This document shows positions 19,365 through 27,012 of a stretch of DNA of 64,000 nucleotides, piece by piece. A program made the position numbers and the translations under genes. The stretch spans positions 874,001-938,000 of the forward strand of contig NZ_CAKMRU010000001.1 of NCBI RefSeq assembly GCF_928368155.1, in the 5' to 3' direction. Under the pieces are notes generated by a model that was given only the letters and a program-made list of their open reading frames with translations, did not search any database and had not been told where the DNA came from. Source of the stretch: Anaerococcus ihuae (GTDB lineage: Bacteria; Bacillota; Clostridia; Tissierellales; Peptoniphilaceae). How positions within the stretch are numbered: position 1 is the first letter of the stretch; each line of letters starts with the position of its first letter.

Positions 19365-20451
19365 TATCTATTCCCATCAATTTTTTTATAAGATTAAAAA
19401 TATCATCACTAGCATGTGGATTTTGTAAAAGAGATGCTTTTTCTCCCATATCTTTTAATTTTTCTTTATCTTCTACTATATTTAATATGTTATCGTAAAG
19501 AATTTTTCCGTTTAATTCTTTTTCCAAAATCATAGAGCATGCACCTTTATCAAGATATGATCTTGCATTATACTCTTGGTGATTTTCAGTTGTGTAGGCT
19601 TTCGGAATTAAAATTGAGGCTTTTTTTAGATTTGAAATTTCACTTAAACTCATTGCACCTGATGAGGCTATTACTAGATCGCTTACTGCATAAAATAAAT
19701 CTATGTTATCAATATATGAAAATGCCTTTATATATTGATTTTCTTTGGTATTTTTTATAAAATCATCGTAATTCTTTAAGCCTGTTTGGTGTAGAAGATA
19801 AAATTTTCCATCCATAAAATCACTCATTTTACTTACAGCTTCATTTAAAATTTTAGATCCATTTGATCCACCAAAAGAAAATACTACTGGTCTATCTTTT
19901 TTTATGCCAAGTTTTTTTAAATCTTCTTGACTATAGGTTGTATTAAAACTTGTTCTTACTGGATTTCCTGTAATATATACATTGTCTTGATTTTTCAAAT
20001 GTTTTTTAGCCTCTTCAAAAGATATACATACAAGATCAACTTTGTTTGATAAAAACCTTGTTGTAACACCAGGGAAAGAATTTGATTCGTGAATTAAAGT
20101 TTTTACATGTTTTCTACTTGCTTGGTAAAGAATTGGAGCACAAACATATCCACCTGTTCCTATAACAAGGTCAGGTTTAAACTCTTTTATTATTTTTTTT
20201 GCTTCATTAAATCCCTTAAAATTTGTAAAAAGAGATTTAAAGAGTCTTTTAGAAATTTTTCTTGGAAGGCCCATAGCTTCTATTGCTTTAAATTGATAGC
20301 CATATTTTTTAACTATTCTTTTTTCTGGTCCATCATCTAGGCCAACATATAAAATTTCTAAATTTTCTATTTCTTCTTCTAATTTTTGGCACATGGCTAT
20401 GGCGGGATATATGTGTCCACCTGTTCCACCGCCTGATACTATAACTTTCAT
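19354..20451 (-). CDS. murG: Undecaprenyl-PP-MurNAc-pentapeptide GlcNAc transferase MurG
   Basis: GT28-family transferase that converts lipid I to lipid II at the inner membrane face. It has the N-terminal glycine loop SGGGTGGHIYPA, a second loop FSFGGSNGSK and a C-terminal acceptor segment LIPKAYTTENHQEYNA. The 365-residue length is normal. Its ATG overlaps the murD stop (ATGA), so translation is coupled. Confidence 0.97.
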   Translation of the reverse strand: MKVIVSGGGTGGHIYPAIAMCQKLEEEIENLEILYVGLDDGPEKRIVKKYGYQFKAIEAMGLPRKISKRLFKSLFTNFKGFNEAKKIIKEFKPDLVIGTGGYVCAPILYQASRKHVKTLIHESNSFPGVTTRFLSNKVDLVCISFEEAKKHLKNQDNVYITGNPVRTSFNTTYSQEDLKKLGIKKDRPVVFSFGGSNGSKILNEAVSKMSDFMDGKFYLLHQTGLKNYDDFIKNTKENQYIKAFSYIDNIDLFYAVSDLVIASSGAMSLSEISNLKKASILIPKAYTTENHQEYNARSYLDKGACSMILEKELNGKILYDNILNIVEDKEKLKDMGEKASLLQNPHASDDIFNLIKKLMGIDNEK

Positions 20452-21761
20452 ATATTTTCCTTTTCTAAAACTCTATTTTTATAGTCATCTCCTCTTTGCA
20501 TATAATTATCATACATTCCCCAACTTGCACTTGCAGGTGATAATAAAACTGTATCGAAATCTTTCATAATTTCAAAAGATTTATTAACAGCTTCATTCAT
20601 GTCTTCTACCATATAATAATTAATTTTATATTTTTTACAAAGATTTTCTAAAATCCCCTTGGTTTGACCCAATAAAATCATAGCCTTAATCTTTCCTTTA
20701 GAATTTTCAAATAAAGGTGAATAATCAATTTTTTTGTCATAACCACCAGCTATTAAAATAATGTTTTTATCAAAACTATTAACTGCCTTTATGGCACTAT
20801 CCACATTTGTGGCCTTTGAATCATTAAAAAACGAAACATTTTTTATTTTTTTTACAAATTCAAGCCTATGGCTGATTGCCTTAAATGTTTTTGTGTGTTT
20901 GATGATTTCATCTAAATCAAGACCAAACAAATAGAGGCAAAGAATTGCACATGATGCGTTCAATAAATTGTGATCTCCTACAATTTTTAAGTCTTCTCTT
21001 TTTAATAAGAATATTTCTTTTTCATCTTTTAAATAAAGACTATCATTTTTTAAGTAAATTCCTCTTTGAACTTCTTCTTTAATAGAAAATTCATAAATTT
21101 TTCCCTTAAATTTATCTTTATTTTTTCTTAAAATTTCATCATCATGGTTAATAACTAAAAAGTCATTCTCATCTTGGTTTATGGCAAGTTTTAATTTATC
21201 TTCAATATAGTTTTCAAATGAACCGTGCCAGTCAATGTGGTCTGGACTTATATTTAAAATTCCACCTATGTGTGGTTTGAAATATTTGGTGTTATGAAGT
21301 TGAAATGATGAAATTTCTTCAACAAAAACTCCTTCATTATTTTGCATTTGCCAAAGAATTCCTTCTCCAATATTTCCAACACTAATAGCTTTTTTCCCAC
21401 TTTCATTTAAAACATAAGTAATAAGGGAAGTAGTTGTGGTTTTCCCATTTGTTCCTGTAATGGCAATTGTTTTTTTGTCATTAAATATTCTTTGTGATAA
21501 TTCAATATCTGTAATTATTTCGTTATTTTTTTCTAGAATTTTAATTATTTCATCATCTGGTCTTATGCCAGGGGATTTAACTACAAAATCATATTTGTCT
21601 TCAATTTTTACATCAGAAATAGGGCTATAATTATAGCCCTCTAATCTTTCGTCATTAATTTTATTTTTATCAAAAGTATAGACTTTAAAACCTAATTTAT
21701 CCAAAGTCTTAACTGTTGATATTCCTGTAATTCCTAATCCATATACTAAAACTTTTTTCAT
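20448..21761 (-). CDS. murD: UDP-MurNAc-L-alanine:D-glutamate ligase MurD
   Basis: ATP-dependent Mur ligase adding D-Glu in peptidoglycan precursor synthesis. It contains the P-loop ITGTNGKTTTTSL, the segment NISPDHIDWHGS and HRLEFVKKIKNVSFFNDSKATN. The N-terminal domain starts VLVYGLGITGIST. The 437 residues cover all three domains. It overlaps mraY by four bases and murG by four bases. It is the only Mur ligase in this cluster. Confidence 0.96.
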   Translation of the reverse strand: MKKVLVYGLGITGISTVKTLDKLGFKVYTFDKNKINDERLEGYNYSPISDVKIEDKYDFVVKSPGIRPDDEIIKILEKNNEIITDIELSQRIFNDKKTIAITGTNGKTTTTSLITYVLNESGKKAISVGNIGEGILWQMQNNEGVFVEEISSFQLHNTKYFKPHIGGILNISPDHIDWHGSFENYIEDKLKLAINQDENDFLVINHDDEILRKNKDKFKGKIYEFSIKEEVQRGIYLKNDSLYLKDEKEIFLLKREDLKIVGDHNLLNASCAILCLYLFGLDLDEIIKHTKTFKAISHRLEFVKKIKNVSFFNDSKATNVDSAIKAVNSFDKNIILIAGGYDKKIDYSPLFENSKGKIKAMILLGQTKGILENLCKKYKINYYMVEDMNEAVNKSFEIMKDFDTVLLSPASASWGMYDNYMQRGDDYKNRVLEKENI

Positions 21762-22708
21762 AATACTGCCAGTAAAGTAATCAAAGATAAAATCACTGAT
21801 ACTATTGTGAAACCAGTAACTATTTTTGGTTCTTTGTATCCTTTCAATTCAAAATGATGGTGGATTGGAGTCATTAAAAATATTCTCTTTTTATTTCTAA
21901 ATTTATATGATGCCACTTGAATTATTACACTTAATGATTCGGCAACATAAACTCCTCCAAGAATAATCAAAAATATAGGCATCCCCATATTTATTGCAAG
22001 TCCAACTACAGCTCCACCAATTGCCATTGAACCTGTATCTCCCATAAATACACTTGCAGGGTTTGAATTATAAAATAAAAATCCTAAAACTCCTCCAAGC
22101 ATAATGCTTGCAAATAGTTTATCTTCAATATTTTGGCTTAAAATTATTAAAGTCAAAAATACTGGAATAGATACTTGAGTTGAAAGCCCATCAAGACCGT
22201 CAGTCAAGTTTACCGCATTTGAAGTTCCTATCATAATAAACATCATTATTGGAATTCCTAAAATCGAAACATTTAACCTAGTATCTGTGAAAGGAATCCA
22301 TAATTTTGTAATTGTTTCATTTTGGAAAATAAAACATAAAACTGCAATTACAAAAGATATTACAAGTTGAAGTATTATCTTTTGTTTTGCAGTAAGGCCT
22401 AAAGATCTTTTTAAAACTAATTTTCTAAAATCATCAATAAAACCAATTGCTCCAAATCCAAATGTTGATAATAACAATATAAAAGTTTTCATAGAAAAAG
22501 GAACAAATATCAATGTCAAAACAAGTGCCGATATTAAAAATATAATACCACCCATGGTTGGTGTACCTGCCTTTTCATAATGACTTTTTGGTCCTTCTTG
22601 TCTAATATTTTGTCCGATATGACTTGATCTTAAAATAGGAATTATAATTCTTCCCAAAATCAAAGTCAGTACCAAACTTATTAAAATAATTAAAATTGTA
22701 TTTTTCAT
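21758..22708 (-). CDS. mraY: Phospho-MurNAc-pentapeptide-transferase MraY
   Basis: Integral membrane enzyme making lipid I. It has about ten hydrophobic segments and the signatures KAGTPTMGG, the Asp-rich GFIDDFRK, NLTDGLDGLS and GDTGSMAIGG, and ends with the MTPIHHHFELKG box. AGGTAGGAG precedes the ATG. It lies 5 nt after ftsL. Confidence 0.97.
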   Translation of the reverse strand: MKNTILIILISLVLTLILGRIIIPILRSSHIGQNIRQEGPKSHYEKAGTPTMGGIIFLISALVLTLIFVPFSMKTFILLLSTFGFGAIGFIDDFRKLVLKRSLGLTAKQKIILQLVISFVIAVLCFIFQNETITKLWIPFTDTRLNVSILGIPIMMFIMIGTSNAVNLTDGLDGLSTQVSIPVFLTLIILSQNIEDKLFASIMLGGVLGFLFYNSNPASVFMGDTGSMAIGGAVVGLAINMGMPIFLIILGGVYVAESLSVIIQVASYKFRNKKRIFLMTPIHHHFELKGYKEPKIVTGFTIVSVILSLITLLAVL

Positions 22709-22713
22709 TTCTC

Positions 22714-23112
22714 CTACCTATCAATATTAAGATATACAACATTATCCTTATTTTCATAAATCATGCCAAGATTTTCCATCGCATATCTTTGAATTTCTTT
22801 CAAATTAACAGAATCTTCAAGGTCCTTATTTAACCTATCCCTAGTTAATTGATAAGATGTATATTGACTTTGTAATTTATTATACTCGTTTCTTCTATTA
22901 TTCAATTTTATATAATTATGTATAGTAACAAAAGCCATAAATATAAAAGATAAAAATAATAAAGCTAAGACCCTAACCTTAAACTTCCTATCTTTTTTTT
23001 GAAGTTTATTACACCTAAACTTGATATCATAAGAAGTTTGATTATGCAAACTTAGCTTTAATCTTTTATTTAAATTTTTATTAACTTTTCTTTTTTTCAA
23101 AGCGCTTGCCAT
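22714..23112 (-). CDS. ftsL: FtsL-like division protein
   Basis: Small bitopic protein: a Lys-rich cytoplasmic N-terminus of about 48 residues, a membrane segment (VLALLFLSFIFMAFVTI), then a coiled-coil extracytoplasmic region (LNNRRNEYNKLQSQY) ending near RYAMENLGMIY, the FtsL/DivIC pattern. The ATG at 23112 is backed by GAGAGG 6 nt upstream and lies 1 nt past the rsmH stop. A reading from 23145 would overlap rsmH. Assignment rests on topology and position; sequence conservation in this family is low. Confidence 0.75.
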   Translation of the reverse strand: MASALKKRKVNKNLNKRLKLSLHNQTSYDIKFRCNKLQKKDRKFKVRVLALLFLSFIFMAFVTIHNYIKLNNRRNEYNKLQSQYTSYQLTRDRLNKDLEDSVNLKEIQRYAMENLGMIYENKDNVVYLNIDR

Positions 23113-23113
23113 A

Positions 23114-24034
23114 TCAAATCCTCTCACAAACTCTAAGCTTAGCACTATGTGACCTACTATTTACTTTAAGTTCTTCTTTTTTTGGCAAAATAGGTTTTTT
23201 GCTAATTACTTTTACCTTTTTTTCATGCTTGCAAACGCAAACAGGAAAATCAGGCGGACAAATACATTTTTTACTCATCTCTTTAAATTTATTTTTAACA
23301 ATCCTGTCTTCCAAAGAATGAAAGGTTATCACACACAATCTCCCATTTTTGTTAAGACGATCTACAATTTTTTCTAAAGTATTTTCCAAAACTTCAAGTT
23401 CTCTATTAACTTCGATTCTCAAAGCTTGGAATACTCTTTTTTCAGGATGAGCTTCGTTAGTATTTACAGATTTCATAACAATATTTCGGAGTTGTAAAGT
23501 TGTATTAATTTCGTGCATTTTTCTGTAATCTACTATTGCCTTTGCAATTGTTTTGGAATATCTTTCCTCGCCGTATTTTGAGAAAATTTCCCAAAGCTCA
23601 TCCAAAGAGTAATCATTGACAATTTGTTTTGCTGTTAACTCATTATCTTCGTTCATCCTCATATCCAAGGGACCGTCTTTCATATAAGAAAAACCTCTGT
23701 CACCATTATCAATTTGGTAAGAACTTACGCCAATATCCATCAAAGCGCCATCTATCCTATTAAAACCAGCTTCATCAAGAACATTTTCAATATTTTCAAA
23801 ATTCTCATTAAAATATAAGACATTAGAAAAGTCTTTCAAATTTTCTCTAGCTTCTTTGATAGCATCCTTATCTTGATCTAAGCCAATTAAAAGACCCTTT
23901 GGTGATAATTTTTTTAAAATTTCTTTAGAATGGCCTCCCTTACCTAAAGTTAGGTCAGCATATATTCCATCTTCTTTAATATTTAAGTTTTCTATTGTTT
24001 CATTTAATAAAACTGATTTGTGAGAAAATTTCAT
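23114..24034 (-). CDS. rsmH: 16S rRNA m4C1402 methyltransferase RsmH (MraW)
   Basis: SAM-dependent methyltransferase acting on 16S rRNA C1402. It begins FSHKSVLLNETIENL, has the SAM loop DLTLGKGGHSKEIL, LMDIGVSSYQID and FHSLEDRIVK, and carries a cysteine cluster (CICPPDFPVCVC) near the C-terminus. The 306 residues are full length. It is the second gene of the division cluster, one base after mraZ. Confidence 0.97.
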   Translation of the reverse strand: MKFSHKSVLLNETIENLNIKEDGIYADLTLGKGGHSKEILKKLSPKGLLIGLDQDKDAIKEARENLKDFSNVLYFNENFENIENVLDEAGFNRIDGALMDIGVSSYQIDNGDRGFSYMKDGPLDMRMNEDNELTAKQIVNDYSLDELWEIFSKYGEERYSKTIAKAIVDYRKMHEINTTLQLRNIVMKSVNTNEAHPEKRVFQALRIEVNRELEVLENTLEKIVDRLNKNGRLCVITFHSLEDRIVKNKFKEMSKKCICPPDFPVCVCKHEKKVKVISKKPILPKKEELKVNSRSHSAKLRVCERI

Positions 24035-24035
24035 T

Positions 24036-24449
24036 TTACTGATCCATAATTTCTGATAAGTTCACTTCAACATCACCAATATAATCGTTCCAATTATCCA
24101 AATCCCAGATTTCTATGTTTGAATTATTACCGATTATAATAGCCTCTTTATCTAAATTAGCATAGTCGCGTAATTGCTTATTTAATAAAACTCGCCCTTG
24201 TTTATCCAAATAAGCCTTGATAGTGGAAGAAAAAAACAATCTTTTCATCGCCCTATTGTTTTTGTTTTGGTAGGATAATTCTTCGTACTTTTTGGCACGT
24301 TTTTCAAATTCTTCAATAGTGTATAAAACTAATGAACGTTCTGGGCCCTTGGTTACATAAAATTCATTTCCAAGATCATCTCTAAATTCACTTGGCATCA
24401 TTATTCTATTTTTAGAATCTAATTTATGAATGAATTCTCCTAGAAACAT
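24036..24449 (-). CDS. mraZ: Transcriptional regulator MraZ
   Basis: SpoVT/AbrB-fold DNA-binding protein that regulates the division cluster it heads. It has the two half-motifs of the family: DSKNRIMMPSEFR in the first repeat and LDKQGRVLLNKQLRDYA in the second. The ATG at 24449 (MFLGEFIHKLD) follows AAGGTGGG. A reading from 24476 would start inside the operator repeats. The GTGG boxes at 24452-24476 overlap the translation initiation region, so binding there should autoregulate the operon. Confidence 0.96.
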   Translation of the reverse strand: MFLGEFIHKLDSKNRIMMPSEFRDDLGNEFYVTKGPERSLVLYTIEEFEKRAKKYEELSYQNKNNRAMKRLFFSSTIKAYLDKQGRVLLNKQLRDYANLDKEAIIIGNNSNIEIWDLDNWNDYIGDVEVNLSEIMDQ

Positions 24450-24451
24450 GA

Positions 24452-24476
24452 CCCACCTTCTACCACTTATTTCCAC
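24452..24476 (-). promoter_or_regulatory. Putative MraZ operator: three GTGGN boxes at 10-bp spacing
   Basis: On the minus strand GTGGA, GTGGT and GTGGG occur with exact 10-bp periodicity (plus-strand TCCAC 24472-24476, ACCAC 24462-24466, CCCAC 24452-24456). Known MraZ sites are short G-rich direct repeats with 5-nt spacers next to mraZ. The last box also serves as part of the ribosome binding site. Confidence 0.75.
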
Positions 24477-24485
24477 TTCACATAT

Positions 24486-24514
24486 ATTCTATACCAAAAT
24501 CTCTAAATTGTAAA
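24486..24514 (-). promoter_or_regulatory. Promoter of the mraZ division cluster
   Basis: Minus strand TTTACA (24509-24514), 17-bp spacer, TAGAAT (24486-24491), directly upstream of the three GTGG boxes. From 24515 to about 24619 I see only A/T tracts, with no gene. Confidence 0.65.
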
Positions 24515-24619
24515 GGATTAAAAAATTTATTTTTTTGAAATTTTTTTAATTTTTTTCAAAATATTCATATTTTTTTAAAAAAGTGGTATGAATTCCCAAA
24601 ATAAAAAATTTAAAGAAAA

Positions 24620-24637
24620 AAACAGCCTAGGCCGTTT
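24620..24637 (-). terminator. Distal copy of the lgt terminator hairpin
   Basis: In the minus-strand RNA AAACGGC pairs with GCUGUUU (one G-U), followed by a run of T and then TTTCTTT. This copy carries the U-tract. The partner hairpin is at 24834-24851. Confidence 0.75.
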
Positions 24638-24833
24638 CAGACTGTTGACAAAGTATACAAATCCTCATGCTAAGAATATCATACGAAAAAATTGATTTGA
24701 TTTCAAATTTTAAAATTCGTCAAAAAACGCACTGTTTGAGCGTTAGCGAGTTTGCGTTTTTAGAATTTTGGAATTTAGAAATCAACAATTTTTGAAGTCA
24801 GATATTCGTGCTTGAGGGTTTGTCTACGTTCTG
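24638..24833 (-). repeat. Terminator-nested palindromic element, copy A (196 bp)
   Basis: Nearly identical to 43376-43571 and exactly the same length. The whole unit is a long imperfect palindrome: CCTCATGCTAAGAATATC pairs with GATATTCGTGCTTGAGG, GATTTCAAATTTTAAAATTC with GAATTTTGGAATTTAGAAATC-type bases, and AAAAACGCA with TGCGTTTTT around a loop of about 20 nt. The ends CAGACTGTTGACAAA and TTTGTCTACGTTCTG are imperfect inverted repeats. It lies between two copies of the lgt terminator hairpin. It has no ORF; MITE- or REP-like by inference. Confidence 0.85.
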
Positions 24834-24851
24834 AAACAGCCGAAGCTGTTT
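24834..24851 (-). terminator. Proximal lgt terminator hairpin without U-tract
   Basis: In the minus-strand RNA AAACAGC-UUCG-GCUGUUU, a 7-bp stem with a stable UUCG loop, overlapping the lgt stop codon. It runs directly into the repeat element instead of a U-tract. Confidence 0.7.
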
Positions 24852-25611
24852 AATTTTTTCCATATGGTTTTAAGTTTATATTTTTATATTTTACAAACAA
24901 ATAAATTCCAACAAGTAAATAAATTACACTTGTAAGCTGAGCCATTCTTATTTGTCCTATCATTAATGAATCTGTTCTAAGTCCTTCTACAAAAAACCTC
25001 AATATTCCATAGGTCATAAAATAAATTCCTGTTTGGATTCCTTTTTTAGGATTTTTTTTCCTATAATTTATTAAAAATAAAAATATCAAAAAATCTCCAA
25101 TTGATTCATATAAAAATGTAGGATGAACTTTTACTCCATCGACTATTATTGCCCAAGGTAAATTTGTTGGCGTGCCATGAGCTTCTCCATTTACAAAATT
25201 ACCCCATCTTCCTATAGCTTGCCCAAAGGCTAAAGATGGTGCCATTACATCTAAAATATCTATCAATGGAATTTCTTTTTTCTTGGCGTAAAAATATAGG
25301 CCAATAATTGCAAATAAAATTCCACCATGGATAGCAAGTCCGCCTGCTCGGAAATTTAAAATTTGAATAGGATCATTTTTGTACATATCCCATTCAAAAA
25401 TTACATACCAAGCTCTTGCTCCTATTATTGCAAGTGGCAAAATTACAAAAAGCATATCGTAAATAAAATCTTCGTCAAATCCTCTTTTTACAAATTCTTT
25501 TTGAGCAAATTTCGCTCCAATTAATACTCCTGTAATTATTAAAATGGCATACCAATAAATATCTATTCCAAATAAGGAGAAAGCCACCCTATCTATATCA
25601 AAATTTAACAT
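24850..25611 (-). CDS. lgt: Prolipoprotein diacylglyceryl transferase Lgt
   Basis: Membrane enzyme that attaches diacylglycerol to the lipobox cysteine of prolipoproteins. It has about seven hydrophobic segments and contains the HGG motif (GGLAIHGGILFA) and the signature GRWGNFVNGEAHG. The 253 residues are complete. It starts one base beyond the yebC stop. The TlpA-like lipoprotein at 54.1 kb is a probable client. The stop codon lies inside the proximal terminator hairpin. Confidence 0.96.
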   Translation of the reverse strand: MLNFDIDRVAFSLFGIDIYWYAILIITGVLIGAKFAQKEFVKRGFDEDFIYDMLFVILPLAIIGARAWYVIFEWDMYKNDPIQILNFRAGGLAIHGGILFAIIGLYFYAKKKEIPLIDILDVMAPSLAFGQAIGRWGNFVNGEAHGTPTNLPWAIIVDGVKVHPTFLYESIGDFLIFLFLINYRKKNPKKGIQTGIYFMTYGILRFFVEGLRTDSLMIGQIRMAQLTSVIYLLVGIYLFVKYKNINLKPYGKN

Positions 25612-25612
25612 A

Positions 25613-26350
25613 TTATTCTTCTATATTATCCGGAACATTCCAATTTGTATAAACTTCTTGAACGTCATCGTTATCTTCAAGGGCATCAATCAATTTCATT
25701 ATTTGTTTGTTATTTGATTCTTGAGCATCAATCAAATTGTCTGCTATATATGAAATATCTGCCTTGGCAAGTTTATAATTTTCTTCTTTTATTCCGTCAA
25801 GAACTGTTTGGAAATCTTCAACGCTTGTGATTATTTGATATACGTCATCTTCATCTGAAACATCTTCTGCTCCAAGATCTATTACATTTAACATCAATTC
25901 ATCAAAATCAATTCCATCTTTTTCGATTTCAATTAAGCCTTTTCTGTTAAACATAAACATAACTGAACCATCTGTACCAAGATTTCCACCGTTTTTGTCA
26001 AAAATATGTCTAATATCTGGAGCAGTCCTATTTTTATTGTCTGTAAGACAATCTACAATTACAGCAACTCCGTCTTTTGCATATCCTTCGTAAATTATTC
26101 TTTCAAAATTTGCTCCACTTGTGTCGCCGCTTGCTTTTTTAATTGCTCTTTCGATATTATCATTTGGCATATTTTCTGCTTTTGCCTTGTCGATTGCCGC
26201 TTTTAAAGCTGGATTATATTCTGGATTATCTCCACCTTCTCTTACTGCAACTGAAATATTTCTACCAAGTTTTGTAAAAATTTTTCCACGTCTTGCGTCT
26301 TCACTACCTTTTTTATTTTTAATTTTGCTCCACTTATTATGTCCTGACAT
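25613..26350 (-). CDS. yebC: YebC/PmpR family protein
   Basis: TACO1/YebC-family protein (245 residues), known either as DNA-binding regulators or as translation factors easing ribosome stalling on proline-rich stretches. It starts MSGHNKWSKIKNKKGSEDARRG and contains YEGYAKDGVAVIVDCLTDNKNRT, both family hallmarks. TTAGGAGG gives a strong ribosome binding site. It lies between yigZ and lgt on the same strand. Confidence 0.95.
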   Translation of the reverse strand: MSGHNKWSKIKNKKGSEDARRGKIFTKLGRNISVAVREGGDNPEYNPALKAAIDKAKAENMPNDNIERAIKKASGDTSGANFERIIYEGYAKDGVAVIVDCLTDNKNRTAPDIRHIFDKNGGNLGTDGSVMFMFNRKGLIEIEKDGIDFDELMLNVIDLGAEDVSDEDDVYQIITSVEDFQTVLDGIKEENYKLAKADISYIADNLIDAQESNNKQIMKLIDALEDNDDVQEVYTNWNVPDNIEE

Positions 26351-26364
26351 ATTTCCTCCTAATT

Positions 26365-27012
26365 TTAATCTTCATATAACATTATTTCATCAAGTTTTTC
26401 TATTTTTATGTTTGATGAAGTCATATCAATAAGTTTTTTCTTGAAATTTTTAAATTCATCTTTTCTAATATATAAATTTATCCTAACATTTTCAAGAAAG
26501 TTCTTTTCTATAATAATATAATTTTCTTCATTTAGAAAGTTTTCTATTATTCCAAGTAAATTATAATCAAAAGTTATTTTACTCTCTATAAAAATTTTTC
26601 TATAAGTAATTTTTCCATCTAAACAATCAGAAACGCCTTTCGTGTATGCTCTTACAAGACCACCCTTACCAAGTTTTTTCCCTCCAAAATATCTTGTAAC
26701 TACAGCTACAAGATTAAAAAGTCCTTCTTTTTCTAAAACTGAAAGCATGGGAAGACCCGCTGAGCCTTGGGGTTCCCCGTCATCAGAATATCTTTTTATT
26801 TCTGGCTTTTCGTTTATTATATAAGCATGGCAATTGTGATTAGCATCTTTGTATTTTTCTTTAATTTTTTCAATAAATGAAAGAGCCTCAGCTTCTGATT
26901 CAACATATTTAATATTTGTGATAAAAACCGATTTTTCTATTTCGAATTCGTCTTTAATTTCACCTTCTATAGTTTTATAATTTTCACTAATTTTTCTCGA
27001 TATATCTCTCAT
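26365..27012 (-). CDS. yigZ: YigZ/IMPACT family protein
   Basis: IMPACT-family protein of unclear biochemical role, linked to translation in some organisms. The N-terminal UPF0029 domain contains HNCHAYII, DDGEPQGSAG and VVTRYFGGKKLGKGGLVRAY, followed by a small C-terminal domain. I take the ATG at 27012, which overlaps the 3' end of hflX. A TTG at 27042 would add ten residues. The ribosome binding site is weak, fitting coupling to hflX. Confidence 0.9.
   Translation of the reverse strand: MRDISRKISENYKTIEGEIKDEFEIEKSVFITNIKYVESEAEALSFIEKIKEKYKDANHNCHAYIINEKPEIKRYSDDGEPQGSAGLPMLSVLEKEGLFNLVAVVTRYFGGKKLGKGGLVRAYTKGVSDCLDGKITYRKIFIESKITFDYNLLGIIENFLNEENYIIIEKNFLENVRINLYIRKDEFKNFKKKLIDMTSSNIKIEKLDEIMLYED

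Noticed and set aside
24535-24600. Long A/T tracts upstream of mraZ as a possible replication origin or AT-rich switch
   Set aside because: No DnaA-box cluster or repeat structure; similar tracts occur in other gaps of this genome.
24638-24833. Palindromic elements as CRISPR repeats or tRNA-like RNAs
   Set aside because: Units are dispersed and singular, with no spacer array and no cloverleaf.
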